Shown: in pieces, positions 17,456 to 28,000 of the stretch
How positions within the stretch are numbered: position 1 is the first letter of the stretch
Layout of the letters: each line of letters starts with the position of its first letter
Origin: Promicromonospora sp. AC04
Lineage (GTDB): Bacteria; Actinomycetota; Actinomycetes; Actinomycetales; Cellulomonadaceae
Assembly: GCF_003058225.1 (NCBI RefSeq)
Contig: NZ_QBUG01000001.1
Span: forward strand, 496,001-560,000
DNA length: 64,000 nt
Direction: 5' to 3'
Notes under the pieces: generated by a model
Database searches by the model: none
What the model was told of the DNA's origin: nothing
Seen by the model: only the letters and a program-made list of their open reading frames with translations
Made by a program: the position numbers and the translations under genes

Positions 17456-17529
17456 TCGGGCTGACTGGATTCGAACCAGCGACCCTCTGCTCCCAAAGCA
17501 GATGCGCTACCAAGCTGCGCCACAGCCCG
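17456..17529 (-). tRNA. tRNA-Pro (anticodon TGG)
   Basis: A full cloverleaf on the minus strand. Acceptor CGGGCTG (17529-17523) pairs with CAGCCCG (17463-17457), with discriminator A. The D arm is GCGCAGCTTGGTAGCGC, the anticodon arm is CTGCTTTGGGAGCAG with TGG in the loop, and the T arm contains GGTTCGAATCC. CCA is not encoded in the gene. Confidence 0.97.
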
Positions 17530-17691
17530 TCGGTCCGCGAAACCCCAGGTCTCCGAGGTCTTGCCGGGGGCCTCCCGGATGGACGTTGCCGAGTGTATCC
17601 GATTGATGCAGCCGAACGCCGGGCGTTTCTGGACCGTTGACGGACGGGTGTGTCGAGTCCCAGCCAGGATCCTCAACCCACCGGCCGCGAC

Positions 17692-19326
17692 TCAGCCCAG
17701 TCGGGACCTGACGAACTCCCGCGCGGCGGCGCGGGCCTGCCGCCTGGGCTCCGACCACTCCGCTCGCCAAGCCTTGATGTCCGCGACGGTGATTCCGCGG
17801 GGGTAGCGAGACGGACCGCGCGAGTCGGACCACGTGCTCAGGTCGGTGCGGATGATCTCCGCCATGCTGTGCTCCGCCAGCGCCGCGATAGTCATCGACG
17901 GGTTGCACGCACCGGTCGAGCCGGGGATGCGGGCGCCGTCGAGCACGTAGAGCCCAGGGTTTCCGTGGACCCGCCCGTAGAGATCGACGGCGTCTCCCAT
18001 CGGGACGCCGCCGAGCGCGTGCCAGGTGCCCGGCGCCTTCGCGTCGGTGTCGATCATCCTGCCTCCGCCCACCTCGGCGATCCGGTTCATGTAGTCGCCG
18101 ATCACCGCCTGCAGGTCCGCGTCGCCGCTGGCGGGCCAGGTCAGGTGGGCGTCGTCGTCGGCCTCGTCGTAGGTCCAGGTGCCGGCGGCGTCGACGATCC
18201 CGAACCCGACGACGGTCATCATCTTCATCCCCGGCGGCTGCTCGGGGGATCCGGCGTGGATGACCGCGAACGGGATGGGGCTGCTGGTGTCGCGGCCACC
18301 GGCGCAGGCGGGTCCGCCCTGCACGGTTCCGATGTCGGCGTCCATCCCGATCCAGGCGTAGATGCGGTCGCCGTTGTTGCCCCACTGGGTGCCGACGGCG
18401 TCGGGCAGGTCGGGGACGAGACCCTTGGCCTTCGCCTTGACCAGGAGCCTCGTGGTCCCGGTCGACCCGGCGTTCAGGAAGACCGCGTCCGCGACGATGG
18501 TCTTGTGCTCCAGGACCGTGCCGTCGGTGTCGATCCGGTCGATGTAGAGCTCCCAGAGCCCCTCGTCGTTGCGGGCGAGGTCGCGAACGACGTGCAGGGT
18601 CTCGATGCGGAGGTTGCCTGTCGCCTCCGCGGCGCTCAGGTACGTGACGTCGATCGACTTCTTGCCGCCGTTGTTGACGCCGAAGGCGAGGTCGCTGGTG
18701 GTGTAGGTCGGTTCGTAGCGGCCGTCGAGCTCGCCGCGCACGTACTCCCAGTCGACGGGCAGCGGCACGTGGAACGGATCGAGGCCCGCGTCGGGTGCGG
18801 CGTCGAGGAAGGCCCGCGACGAGGCGTAGGGGTCGGAGGCGAGGACGTCGTCGGGCACGGTGGAGACGCCGAGCATGCGTGCGACGGTGGGGTAGGCCCA
18901 CTCGTCGAGCTCGTCGTAGAGGTGGGCGGCGAGCGGCATCGAGGCCGCGAAGTCCGCACGCGACGGCTGCAGCGTCATCCCGTGGTACATGACCGAGCCA
19001 CCGCCGAGCGCGGCGCCGCAGGTGACGGTCATGCCGTCGCCCTTGACCTCCTCGAGCACGCCGGCGTAGGGCGCCCAGGTCCTGTCGATGTTGCGGATGA
19101 CGCTGTGGTCGGTCAGCCAGGCGGACCGGTTGTCCATGTTCGAGAACCGGGCGAAGGTGGTCGCGTTCGGGCCGGTCTCCCACCGCATGCCGCGCTCGAT
19201 GAGCAGGGTCGGGATCCCCGCCTCGCAGAGACGAAGCGCGGTCACCCCGCCGCCGAACCCTGAGCCGACGACGACGGCCCGCTCGCGATGGGTGGTGTGG
19301 GGAACTGCTCCGGTGGTCTCGGACAT
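17692..19326 (-). CDS. GMC-family FAD oxidoreductase (cholesterol-oxidase-like)
   Basis: A 544-residue flavoenzyme. FAD binding is shown by AVVVGSGFGGGVTALRLCEAG near residues 17-37 and by TCGAALGGGSVMYHG. The C-terminal GMC_oxred_C region has PGTWHALGGVPMG with the active-site His, GLYVLDGARIPGSTGACNPSMTIAALAEHSM with the conserved Asn-Pro. The pattern is close to bacterial cholesterol oxidase and related alcohol oxidases. ATG 19326 has GAGGAG upstream; there is no Sec or Tat signal. It is divergent from a two-component system, which may regulate it. The substrate is unproven. Confidence 0.9.
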   Translation of the reverse strand: MSETTGAVPHTTHRERAVVVGSGFGGGVTALRLCEAGIPTLLIERGMRWETGPNATTFARFSNMDNRSAWLTDHSVIRNIDRTWAPYAGVLEEVKGDGMTVTCGAALGGGSVMYHGMTLQPSRADFAASMPLAAHLYDELDEWAYPTVARMLGVSTVPDDVLASDPYASSRAFLDAAPDAGLDPFHVPLPVDWEYVRGELDGRYEPTYTTSDLAFGVNNGGKKSIDVTYLSAAEATGNLRIETLHVVRDLARNDEGLWELYIDRIDTDGTVLEHKTIVADAVFLNAGSTGTTRLLVKAKAKGLVPDLPDAVGTQWGNNGDRIYAWIGMDADIGTVQGGPACAGGRDTSSPIPFAVIHAGSPEQPPGMKMMTVVGFGIVDAAGTWTYDEADDDAHLTWPASGDADLQAVIGDYMNRIAEVGGGRMIDTDAKAPGTWHALGGVPMGDAVDLYGRVHGNPGLYVLDGARIPGSTGACNPSMTIAALAEHSMAEIIRTDLSTWSDSRGPSRYPRGITVADIKAWRAEWSEPRRQARAAAREFVRSRLG

Positions 19327-19436
19327 GGTGTCTCCTCGGGACTTGGTATCGGGTCGGGCGGGCCGGCTCAGCTCGTCCTGGCACCAAGATCGCAAGGTCT
19401 GCCGCTCCCCCGAATCGTCCGGATGGACTCGTCCTT

Positions 19437-19454
19437 GTACTGCGGATGCAGTAC
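19437..19454. promoter_or_regulatory. Palindrome in the divergent GMC/kinase promoter region
   Basis: GTACTGC (19437-19443) and GCAGTAC (19448-19454) form a perfect inverted repeat with a four-base spacer, in the 160-bp gap between the GMC oxidoreductase (minus) and the histidine kinase (plus). It is a plausible binding site for the adjacent LuxR-type response regulator. Confidence 0.55.
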
Positions 19455-19486
19455 GTGGAAAGCAGCCGGCTCCGAGACAATGGGGC

Positions 19487-20650
19487 GTGACTTCCACACC
19501 GACCGTCCCGTCCCGCCGCCCGTTGTGGTTTCGGCGTGTGGGCGTGTTGGAGCAGGCCCTGCTGATCCTGATCGGGGTGGCCGCCGCGTGCGGCGTCGTG
19601 GTCCTTCTGGTCCAGGGCTACTCCCTCGCCGTAGCGGTGGGGCCGCTCGTCGCGGTGATCGGCGTGGCTGTCGGACGGCGGAGGCCGACTCCGGGTCTGC
19701 TCGTGATCGCCGCCTCGCCTCTAGTGGCCACCGTCCTCCAGGTGGCCCCGCTGCTGACCTGGACCATCACGGTGTTCGCGCTGCTGTATCTGACGCTGCG
19801 GGGTCTGTCGGCACGGATCGCGGCCCCGGTAGTGGCGGGTGCGAACTATCTCGCCGTCGCCATGTTCGGCGGTGGCCTCGGGGACCCGGAGGCGCTCGTG
19901 GCCGGGTCGCTCGCCCTGGCCGCCGCCGGGACCGGGAGCGCGACCCGGGGGCAGGTGCGCTACCTCGAGGCGATGGAGCAGCGGGCGATCGACGCCATCG
20001 CGACCCGGGACATCGAGGTGAGCCAGAGCGTCGCGGAGGAGCGAATGCGCATCGCGAGAGACCTGCACGACGTGATCGGGAGCGAGGTGGCGGTGCTGAG
20101 CATGCAGCTGGGCATGGCCGAGGTAGCCCTCCCGGACGACGCCGACGGGAGCCGGACGGCGCTGACGTCGGCGCGCCAGGGCGTGCAGTCCATCCTCCTG
20201 GAGACCCAGCGCATCCTCGACGTGCTGCGGGTGGCTCCGGACGAGGAGAGTCTCAAACCCCCGCCGGGGATCGGCCGCGTCCCCGAGCTCGTCGACTCGT
20301 TCCGCGCCGTCGGACTCGACGTGCGGACGACCCTCGCCCCGGTCCCGCCCGGCGTGGACCCCGCGGTCAGCGCCGCCGCGTTCCGGGTCGTGCAGGAGGC
20401 CCTGACCAACGCGCAGCGCCACGGCGCCGGCCCTGCCACCGTCGAGCTGGCGATCGACGGGCCGATCCTGACCGTCCAGGTGTCCAACCGCGTCGCCGAG
20501 GCAGGGGCGAGCTCGCCCGGGCGAGGGTATGGCCTGGTCGGCATGCGCGAGCGTGTGCAGTCGGTGGGCGGCAAGCTGACCGTGGACGCACAGACCGTGA
20601 GCTTCCGGATCACCGCGACGATGCGGCTGAGCGGGGGTGCGGTCGCATGA
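19487..20650 (+). CDS. Sensor histidine kinase (NarL-type partner)
   Basis: A 387-residue membrane kinase. The N-terminal third carries about five hydrophobic helices with short loops. A HisKA_3 dimerisation box follows (AEERMRIARDLHDVIGSEVAVLSMQ, phospho-His in DLHD). The ATPase domain shows the N box FRVVQEALTNAQRHG and the G box GRGYGLVGMRERVQSVGG. GTG 19487 is the likely start; upstream frame sequence reads as non-coding. Its stop overlaps the response regulator start by four bases. The signal is unknown. Confidence 0.9.
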   Translation: MTSTPTVPSRRPLWFRRVGVLEQALLILIGVAAACGVVVLLVQGYSLAVAVGPLVAVIGVAVGRRRPTPGLLVIAASPLVATVLQVAPLLTWTITVFALLYLTLRGLSARIAAPVVAGANYLAVAMFGGGLGDPEALVAGSLALAAAGTGSATRGQVRYLEAMEQRAIDAIATRDIEVSQSVAEERMRIARDLHDVIGSEVAVLSMQLGMAEVALPDDADGSRTALTSARQGVQSILLETQRILDVLRVAPDEESLKPPPGIGRVPELVDSFRAVGLDVRTTLAPVPPGVDPAVSAAAFRVVQEALTNAQRHGAGPATVELAIDGPILTVQVSNRVAEAGASSPGRGYGLVGMRERVQSVGGKLTVDAQTVSFRITATMRLSGGAVA

Positions 20651-21309
20651 CTCGTGTTCTCGTCGTCGACGACCAGGAGATGATCCGGGTCGGGCTCAAG
20701 GCGGTCCTGGGCAGCTTCCCGGACCTCGAGGTGGTGGCCGAGGCCCCGGACGGTCTGGCCGTGCTGTCGATGCTCGACGGTCTGGAGGTCGACGTCGTCC
20801 TGATGGACATCCGCATGCCCGGCATCGACGGGGTCGAGGCGACCCGGCGGATCAGGAGCCAGGTCGCCGCCGCCGACCTGCCGATAGTGGTGCTGACCAC
20901 CTTCGACCAGGACGAGAACGTGCTCGCCGCACTCCGGGCGGGCGCGAACGGCTTCCTCAACAAGGGCGTCGGCCCGCAGGAGCTGGCGGCCGGCATCCGG
21001 GAGGTCGTGGCCGGCGGGGGCGCCCTGTCCGCCGCTGCCGCCGCCGCGCTCATCGGGCACGTCGCGAAGGAGCCGCCACCCGCACCGGTGGATCCGGCGA
21101 TGGTGGCACGGTTCGACGCGCTCACTCCCCGTGAGCGAGAGATCGTCGCCGCGATAGCTTCCGGCCTGACCAACGACGAGATCGCGGCCCGGCTCTTCCT
21201 GTCGCCCTTCACGGTCAAGACGCACGCGAACCGCTCGATGATGAAGCTCGGGGCCCGGGACCGGGCCCAGCTGGTCGTCTTCGCCTACCAGGCGGGCCTG
21301 GCCGGGTGA
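20647..21309 (+). CDS. NarL/LuxR-family response regulator
   Basis: A 220-residue response regulator. The receiver domain has the acidic pair in VVDDQEM, the phospho-acceptor Asp in [10 protein letters not shown] near residue 55, and the Lys in [10 protein letters not shown]. The C-terminal LuxR helix-turn-helix is [50 protein letters not shown]. It is coupled to the kinase through ATGA. Likely targets are its own promoter and the divergent oxidoreductase gene. Confidence 0.93.
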   Translation: MTRVLVVDDQEMIRVGLKAVLGSFPDLEVVAEAPDGLAVLSMLDGLEVDVVLMDIRMPGIDGVEATRRIRSQVAAADLPIVVLTTFDQDENVLAALRAGANGFLNKGVGPQELAAGIREVVAGGGALSAAAAAALIGHVAKEPPPAPVDPAMVARFDALTPREREIVAAIASGLTNDEIAARLFLSPFTVKTHANRSMMKLGARDRAQLVVFAYQAGLAG

Positions 21310-21410
21310 CGCGCCTGGCGGTGACATCGCACCCGCGCCGTCCGATACTCGAGGGGACGCTTGTGACGGGGCAGGCAGGGTACCGGTCCCGCAGCAACGG
21401 AGGTTGTCCC

Positions 21411-21869
21411 ATGAACCCGGCCGTCAAGCCACGTCACATCGCGCTGGTCGCGCACGACAACATGAAGGTCGAGCTGCTGCGCTGGGCCGAGTACAACCGG
21501 GACACGCTGGCCGAGCACGAGCTCTACGCGACCGGCACCACCGGGACGATGCTCGAGTACGAGCTCGGCCTGCCCGTGCACCGGTTCCTCTCCGGCCCGG
21601 TCGGCGGGGACCAGCAGATCGGCGCCCGGATCGCCGAGGGCACCCTCGACATGCTGATCTTCTTCTGGGACCCGCTGGAGGCCCAGCCGCACGACCCGGA
21701 CGTCAAGGCGCTGCTGCGGATCGGCGCCGTCTGGAACGTCCCGATGGCCTGCAACGTGGCCACGGCGGACATGATCATCTCGTCCCCGCTCCTGGCGAGC
21801 GACTACGAGCACCGCCGTCCCGACCTCACGCCACGCGACTGGGACCGGACCGCCGAGACCCCTGCCTGA
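21411..21869 (+). CDS. mgsA: Methylglyoxal synthase
   Basis: A 152-residue enzyme that converts dihydroxyacetone phosphate to methylglyoxal plus phosphate, a bypass of lower glycolysis when phosphate is scarce. Family motifs are [10 protein letters not shown] at the start, ATGTTGTML (phosphate loop), [14 protein letters not shown] with the catalytic Asp, and [13 protein letters not shown] 21411 follows ACGGAGG; the upstream in-frame region is not needed. It ends just before the convergent SARP-like regulator gene. Confidence 0.95.
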   Translation: MNPAVKPRHIALVAHDNMKVELLRWAEYNRDTLAEHELYATGTTGTMLEYELGLPVHRFLSGPVGGDQQIGARIAEGTLDMLIFFWDPLEAQPHDPDVKALLRIGAVWNVPMACNVATADMIISSPLLASDYEHRRPDLTPRDWDRTAETPA

Positions 21870-21890
21870 GGCCCCGCGCCGCCGGTCGCC

Positions 21891-24686
21891 TCACAGGCCG
21901 GTGACCCCGTAGACCTGCACCAGCCGCTCCCGCTCGGCGTCGGCCGCGAGCGGCGCGGATCGGTCGAGGAGCTGCAGGGATGCCCGCCACGCGCGCTCGG
22001 CGGCGTTCTTGTCGCCGAGCTCCGCGTGGAGGTCGCCCATCGCCCGGTACCCCTTGGCGATCCCGTTCCGGTAGCCGATCCCGTTCCTGATCCCCACCGC
22101 GCGCTGGTATGCGCGCAACGCTCCTCTGCGATCACCCGCCTGCGCCCTGCAGTAGCCGAGGCTGTCCCAGGACGCCGCCGCGGCACGCTGGTCGTCGATC
22201 CGCTCGGCCAGCCGGAGCGCCTCCTCGCACCAGACCACCGCCGTGTCGAGCTCCCCGAGGTGCGCGAGGTCCCAGCCGATGGCGTTCAGGGCGCGCGTCT
22301 CGCCCATGCGGTCGCCCATGGTCCTGACGTGCTCGAGCGCCTGACGGTCGTGCTCGAGCGCCTCGTCCCACCGCTCCTGGGACTCGGCCACGGCGCCGAG
22401 ACCGAGGTGCACCTCGGCGCTGCCCGCGGAGTGCCCGAGCTCGCGGTTCCGCACCTCCGCACGCAGGAAGTGGGCGTAGGCCCGTCGGCGGTCGCCCTGG
22501 CGGTAGGCGGCCTTGCCCAGGTGGAACTCGGCTCGTGCGGCGACGTCGCGCATCCCGCCCCGCAGGGCAGCCGCGAGGACGACGGCCTGGGTGCGGGTCA
22601 CTTCGCCCCACTGCCCGTTCCACTCCTGGAGCTCCGTGGCGAGCACGCCGATCCGGACGCACTCGGCGTCGTGCCGCAGGTCTCCAGCCTGCCGCACGAC
22701 GGCGACGAGGTTGGCGTGCTCCGCGGCGAACCAGCGTTGGGCCTCGGGGCCGGAGCCGATCGGCGGGACGGTGACGCCCCGGACGTCGCGCGGTCCGTCG
22801 GACGCTCCGGCCAGCGTCGCGGGCCGCACGCCCAGCCGCTCCACGCTCGTGCGCGCCGTGCGGGCGTAGTGGTCGAGCAGCCGGCGGACCGCCTGCCTGT
22901 TGTCCAGACCCGCGTTGAGCTCCCCGGCGTAGGCGTGCAGCAGATCGTGCAGCTCGATCCGGCCGCCGTCCAGGACCGCGACCAGGTGCGCGGACTCCAG
23001 CTCCGACACTCGCCGGCTCGCGTGCTCGATCGGCAGCCCCGCGAGGCTCGCGGCCGCCTCGATCGACAGGTCCGACGTCGGATGCACCCCGAGCAGGCGG
23101 AAGAGCCGGGCCGCGGGTACCGACAGGGACTCGTACGACCAGGAGTACACGGTGCGCAGGTTGGACGTGTCCTCCCCCACGGTGAACTGGTCCAGCCCGG
23201 GGCGGCCGGACCGGAGCTCGGTCACCACGGAGCCGAGGTCGACCTGGCGCCGTCGGGCCGCCCGAGCCGCGACGATGGCCAGAGCCAGCGGAAGCCGCCC
23301 GCAGTGGCCGGCGATCTCGTCCAGCAACGTCGCCTCGTCGCCCGACGGCGCGGTCCCGAGGCGGCGCATCAGGAGCCGGCGTGCGTCGGTGGCGGGCAGG
23401 ACGTCGAGCCCGATGCCCGTCGCCGCCTCGCGGGCCACCAGGCCGTCCAGGCGGTAACGGCTGGTCACCAGGACCATCGACCCCGGGGAACCCGGCAGCA
23501 GCGGGCGCACCTGCTCGCTGTTCGCGGCGTCGTCCAGGACGACGAGCAGGCGGCGCCCATCGGTCAGCGTCTGGTAGCGAGCGGCCCGTTCCTCGGCCGT
23601 GCCCGGCGTCTCCGACGGCTGCTCCCCGAGCGAGACCAGGAGATGCTGCAGCGCCTCGTCGGCCGACATGACCGCGCCCGGGCGGCTCCCCCGCAGGTCG
23701 AGCCAGAGCTGACCGTCGGCGAACCGGTCCGCCGTCCGGCGGGCCCACCACGCGGTGAGCGCCGTCTTGCCGACGCCGGGCTGGCCCGAGATGACGACGA
23801 CCGCGGTGTCCGACGTGCCGGTCCTGGCGCTCCCGGGCACCAGGGCGTCCAGTCGTTCCTGCTCCTCGTCGCGCCCCACGAACCCGGCCACGTGCGGAAC
23901 CTGACGGGGCACGACGGGCGGAGCCCGCAGCACCCCCAGGCGCACCGCGCCGCCCATCGGGTCCTCGGCGTCGAGGACCAGCGAGTGCAGCTCCCGCAGA
24001 CGCGCGCCGGGCTCCACCCCCAGCTCGGCGGCGAGGTGGACTCGCAGCCGGTCGAAGGCGTTCAGCGCCTCCGACCGGCGGCCGGACTCGCTCAGGCCCC
24101 GGATGAGCTGGAACCAGATGCCCTCCCGGAAGGGATAGCGCTCGCACAGGTCCTGGAGCAGGGCGATGTCCGCGGGCCTGCCCGCCGTGATCAGCAGGTC
24201 GTGCTGCCGCTCGATCGCCGTCAGGCGCTGTTCGGTCAGGCGGGTCCGTTCGGTATCCAGGAGGTCGCTCGGCACGTCGGAGAGGGGGTCGCCGCGCCAC
24301 TGGTCGAGGGCACGGTCGAGCGCGGCGAGCTCATCGCCGCTCCCCTTGTCCCGGGCGTTCGCCGCCGTGTCCAGCCAGCTCGTGAACCGGCCGACGTCGG
24401 TGCTGTCGTGGGGCACGTCGAGCAGGTAGCCGTCCGCGCGCGTGCGGACGACGTCGCCCAGCGGCCCGAGCGCCTTGCGCAGCCTGTTCATCACCACGTG
24501 CGTCGACTTCCGGGCGTTCGACGGCGCCGTGCGGCCCCAGAGGGCATCAGCGATCTCGGTTCCCTGCACGACGGCGCCGCGCCTGAGGACGAGCAGCGCG
24601 AGCGCCGTCCGCGACTTGGGGGAGCCGATGGTGATCGGACCGGTGTCGGCGACGACGCCCAGCTCCCCCAGCACTCCGAAGTCCAT
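21891..24686 (-). CDS. AfsR/SARP-type regulator with BTAD, NB-ARC and TPR domains
   Basis: A 931-residue STAND regulator. Residues 1-95 are an OmpR-like winged helix (FGVLGELGVV, LLVLRRGAVVQGTEIADALWG, RTRADGYLLDV). A bacterial transcriptional-activation (BTAD) domain follows up to about 245 (ELGVEPGARLRELHSLVL). The NB-ARC ATPase has a P loop VVVISGQPGVGKTALTAWWA near residue 300 and Walker B LLVVLDDAANSEQVRPLLPG. TPR repeats cover the last 250 residues. ATG 24686 lies ten bases after AAGGAG and is preferred to GTG 24695. Such proteins activate antibiotic or morphogenesis genes; no biosynthetic cluster is adjacent. Confidence 0.93.
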   Translation of the reverse strand: MDFGVLGELGVVADTGPITIGSPKSRTALALLVLRRGAVVQGTEIADALWGRTAPSNARKSTHVVMNRLRKALGPLGDVVRTRADGYLLDVPHDSTDVGRFTSWLDTAANARDKGSGDELAALDRALDQWRGDPLSDVPSDLLDTERTRLTEQRLTAIERQHDLLITAGRPADIALLQDLCERYPFREGIWFQLIRGLSESGRRSEALNAFDRLRVHLAAELGVEPGARLRELHSLVLDAEDPMGGAVRLGVLRAPPVVPRQVPHVAGFVGRDEEQERLDALVPGSARTGTSDTAVVVISGQPGVGKTALTAWWARRTADRFADGQLWLDLRGSRPGAVMSADEALQHLLVSLGEQPSETPGTAEERAARYQTLTDGRRLLVVLDDAANSEQVRPLLPGSPGSMVLVTSRYRLDGLVAREAATGIGLDVLPATDARRLLMRRLGTAPSGDEATLLDEIAGHCGRLPLALAIVAARAARRRQVDLGSVVTELRSGRPGLDQFTVGEDTSNLRTVYSWSYESLSVPAARLFRLLGVHPTSDLSIEAAASLAGLPIEHASRRVSELESAHLVAVLDGGRIELHDLLHAYAGELNAGLDNRQAVRRLLDHYARTARTSVERLGVRPATLAGASDGPRDVRGVTVPPIGSGPEAQRWFAAEHANLVAVVRQAGDLRHDAECVRIGVLATELQEWNGQWGEVTRTQAVVLAAALRGGMRDVAARAEFHLGKAAYRQGDRRRAYAHFLRAEVRNRELGHSAGSAEVHLGLGAVAESQERWDEALEHDRQALEHVRTMGDRMGETRALNAIGWDLAHLGELDTAVVWCEEALRLAERIDDQRAAAASWDSLGYCRAQAGDRRGALRAYQRAVGIRNGIGYRNGIAKGYRAMGDLHAELGDKNAAERAWRASLQLLDRSAPLAADAERERLVQVYGVTGL

Positions 24687-25077
24687 CCGGCTCACGCTCC
24701 TTCCGTCTCCGGCTCAGGAGACCTTCAGGAAGTGTGACCCTGTGGCTGACCAAGGGTCACCTAATTCGCGCAGGCCCGAACATCATCGGTGGGAATCACC
24801 CGCTCGGCGCTCGGCCAGCAGCCCGGGTTGGTCCGCTTCGAGCAAGCAGTTGCGCATGCTCAACGGCGCTGGAACATGCACAACTGCTTGATTGAAACGG
24901 ACTTTGCACCTGGCCCCTCTGATCCGTCGCCGTCAACGACAGCCTGGCTCAGATCTGAACGATGTGGTGAACCGGCAGAGCCGGCCCAGCAACCTCTGCG
25001 TGGCGAGGTGGCTGGACCGGCTCGGCTATCGGTACTGACGGCAGCGCTTCGGAGCACGCTGCTGTAGTGAGCAGAAC
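24687..25077. other. Intergenic region between Rhs stop and regulator start
   Basis: About 390 bp with no convincing gene. In particular there is no small ORF downstream of the Rhs gene that would look like an immunity protein; the frames present are Arg/Pro-rich or lack binding sites. It contains the second 72-bp palindrome (24831-24902). Confidence 0.6.
24831..24902. repeat. 72-bp imperfect palindrome, copy 2
   Basis: Same layout as the copy at 2233-2304. Outer arms are GTCCGCTTC (24831-24839) and GAAACGGAC (24894-24902); the inner stem pairs 24843-24858 with 24875-24890 with one mismatch. It lies downstream of the Rhs gene and upstream of the SARP-like gene, both on the minus strand. Confidence 0.75.
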
Positions 25078-28000
25078 CTATCTCCCCCCGTTGAGAGGGC
25101 TCTTGTTGTACGTGGACTCGTGAACGAAGATCAGGCTGTGAGGCACTCGAACGTCGTACGTCACAACCTCTCCGTTCTCGTAGTAGCGCTTATATGTCTG
25201 CACGCTGTACTCGACAGCGGGGACATATCGCTGCCGACCGGAACATTCTCCAGGGCACGGTTCACTAGGAATATTCTTGCCGCTGGACCAGGAGAGCTCC
25301 TGAGTCGCAGATACCGAAGTCTCAAAGTTGCTTCCGAGCAATTTACCCGAAGCCGTCACGGCCACAGTGGTGGACCGACTCGAGCTTTCCTCAAAAGTCC
25401 AGGTGTTCTGCTGCTCGTCCCACATGACGACTCCTACGCCGACCTGCTCGTATGCCAGTCGCGGATCACCCTGAGAGATATCTGTGTACGGCCGAGCCGG
25501 CTGCACCGAGTAGCAACTGGACTCAAAGAACATGTACGTGAAAAGGCCGCAGTCGTTGCCCACAACACGCTCTGGCTCGATCCCTCGCACTACCTTAGGA
25601 GCCTTCGTCTTCTTAGGGCCATTCTTCCCCTCGAATCCCGGACCGCCCAGCGGCGGCTTCCAGGACGACTTCGGCTTGAAGGCAGACTTAACCGTCTTGA
25701 TGATCTTCTGAATCGCCGCGAACCAGCCGAAGAACAGCCCATCGGAATCGGACGCGGACGTCGGATTGTTGTTCGAGTACGCGTATCCGTTCATCTGCTG
25801 CATGTCATTGTGATCGATGACCGGATCAACCGAGATGAAACGGCCGAGCTCGTTGTCGTACTCCCGGGCACCGAGATGAGTCAGCCCGATGTCGGCATCG
25901 AGAGTTCCTCCGACGAACCCCTTCTCGCTCGGCCACTCGGCCGGCTGCTCACCACGCGGCATCCCGAACGGGTCCATCCGCCGCACGGACGTCGCCATCG
26001 TCACCGCGTTGATGGCGACCTGCGCCGTCCCGTGATGGTCGCTCGCGGTCCAGGTCAGGGTGCTGTCGGTACGCACGGCGACGGGCTGGCCGGCGTGGGT
26101 GTAGTAGCGCGTCGCCGTAAGCTCGCCCGTTGCCTCGTCCGCCCGCAGCTCCTGGCCCGGCAGGTACAGCGTGGAGACGTCGGGCGCGTGCCGGATCAGG
26201 CGGTCGCCGTCGGCCCCGTAGACGAACGAGGTGACCTGGCCGCCCTCGGTGACGGACTTGACCTTGCCGAGCTGGTCCCACTCGAGCCGCTGGTCACCGC
26301 GCTGGATGGTGTTGCCGGCGTCGTCGTAGGCGTACTCGTCCAGCGAGATCTGGGTCCCGTCGGCCGACATCGTCTCGGCCGACTCGACCACGTTCCTCTG
26401 CTCGGCCCCCGCCTCCGGGTACTCGTACCGCTCGGTGACATCCCCCTTGAGGGCGTGGTCCACCTTCGTGAGGCGGTTGCCGGACGCGTCGTACGTGAAC
26501 GACTGCCAGTACGCCGCCGGCCCCGAAAGGTCAGTCACGCTGGCTTCGTCGTCGCAGGACGTACCCGGGGTCCAGGCCTCCGTCAGCCGACGCAAGTGGT
26601 CGTACTCGAAGCACTGCCGGTCGGTCGCCAGCTCACCCGGGGTGTCGGTGATCGAGAGCACGTTGCCCGCGTCGTCGTACTCGTAGGCCAGGTCCGCCTG
26701 CTCGGGGCGAGGCACCTCGCCGTCGACCACCGTGCGGTCCACGCGACGGGTGTACTCGTCGTAGTACGTGGTGATCCAGGCACGCCGCTCGGACTCGTCG
26801 AACTCGGTGGCGCAGTCGTTCTGCTGGTCGTCGAAGTTGGGCACGCCGCCGAGCTGGACGCGCTGCATCTCGCCCAGGCGCGTGTACGTGGAGCAGGAGG
26901 CGTAGTAGGTGGTCCCCCCGGCGCCGTCGGCCCCGCCATAGGTCATCGAAGGGCGGCCGGCGTCGTCGTAGGTGTGGAAGATCTCCTCCTGCCCCAGGTC
27001 ACCGATCGCGGGCAGGATCTCGCTCTTCAGGCTGCCGTCCGGGTTGTAGGTGTACTCGGTGGCGTACGTCCGGGGGCCGCCGTTGCCGGCACCGAGGAGG
27101 CCCTCGGACTGCGGGATGGTCAGCAGGGTCTGCTTGGTCTGATAGGTCGTGGTGTAGGAGTTGACCTTCGAGGTGATGGTGTTGCCCTCGGAGTCCGGCC
27201 GGATCGCCGACGTCGGCCTGCCCTTCGCGACGGTTGCCGTGCCGTCGGGCCGCACCAGGCGCGTGCTGTCGTAGGTCCACCTCGCCAGGACCGCGTCGGC
27301 ATCGCTGCCGTCGCGCACGTACGTCTTGCGGCCCAGCACGTCGTACTCGTAGTCGAGCACCTGGCCGCGGGAGTCGGTGGTCCGCACGAGCTGGCCGGCC
27401 GCGTCGAACACAGACTCCGTCACGCCCGCTGACGGGTCGTCGCTGCGCACCTTCTGCCCTGCCAGGTTGTACTCGTAGCCCCACTCGCTCCCGGCCTCGT
27501 CGGTCACCGTCTCCAGCTTCCCGACGGGGGTGTACTCGTACCGGGTGATGTCGGCGTCACCCGTGGGCGTGTCGCCCTCGAACTGGTGCAGCGACGTGAC
27601 CCTGCCGCGCGCGTCCGTGACGGTCATGGTGGGCGTCCCGCCCTCGGGCGGCGTGACGTACGTCCGGTCGCCGCCATACCGGGTAAGGGTCTTCCACTCG
27701 GTCTCGGTGTTGGCCTGGAACGCCGCCTCGACCGGCCGGCTGGCCGCGTCGTACTTGGTGACGTTCTGCCCCAGCGACTCCGAGTCGGCCGCACGCCACA
27801 GGCGCGAGTCGACCGGCTCGTCGTTGAAGAACGGGTTGGTGACGATGTACTGGCGGCCCTGAGTGTCGTACCGGTGGTCCGTCAGCAGCCGCCCGCCGCC
27901 CGCCGCCGGGGCCTGCTCCTGCCGCACGCGATAGTTGCCGTCGTAGATGGTGCGCGCCTCGATGTACTGGGGTCGCGCGTCGTTGGAGTTCGGGCCGAGA

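Noticed and set aside
24860-25057. A 65-residue minus-strand ORF as an Rhs immunity protein.
   Set aside because: It runs through the 72-bp palindrome, has low-complexity composition and lacks a binding site.
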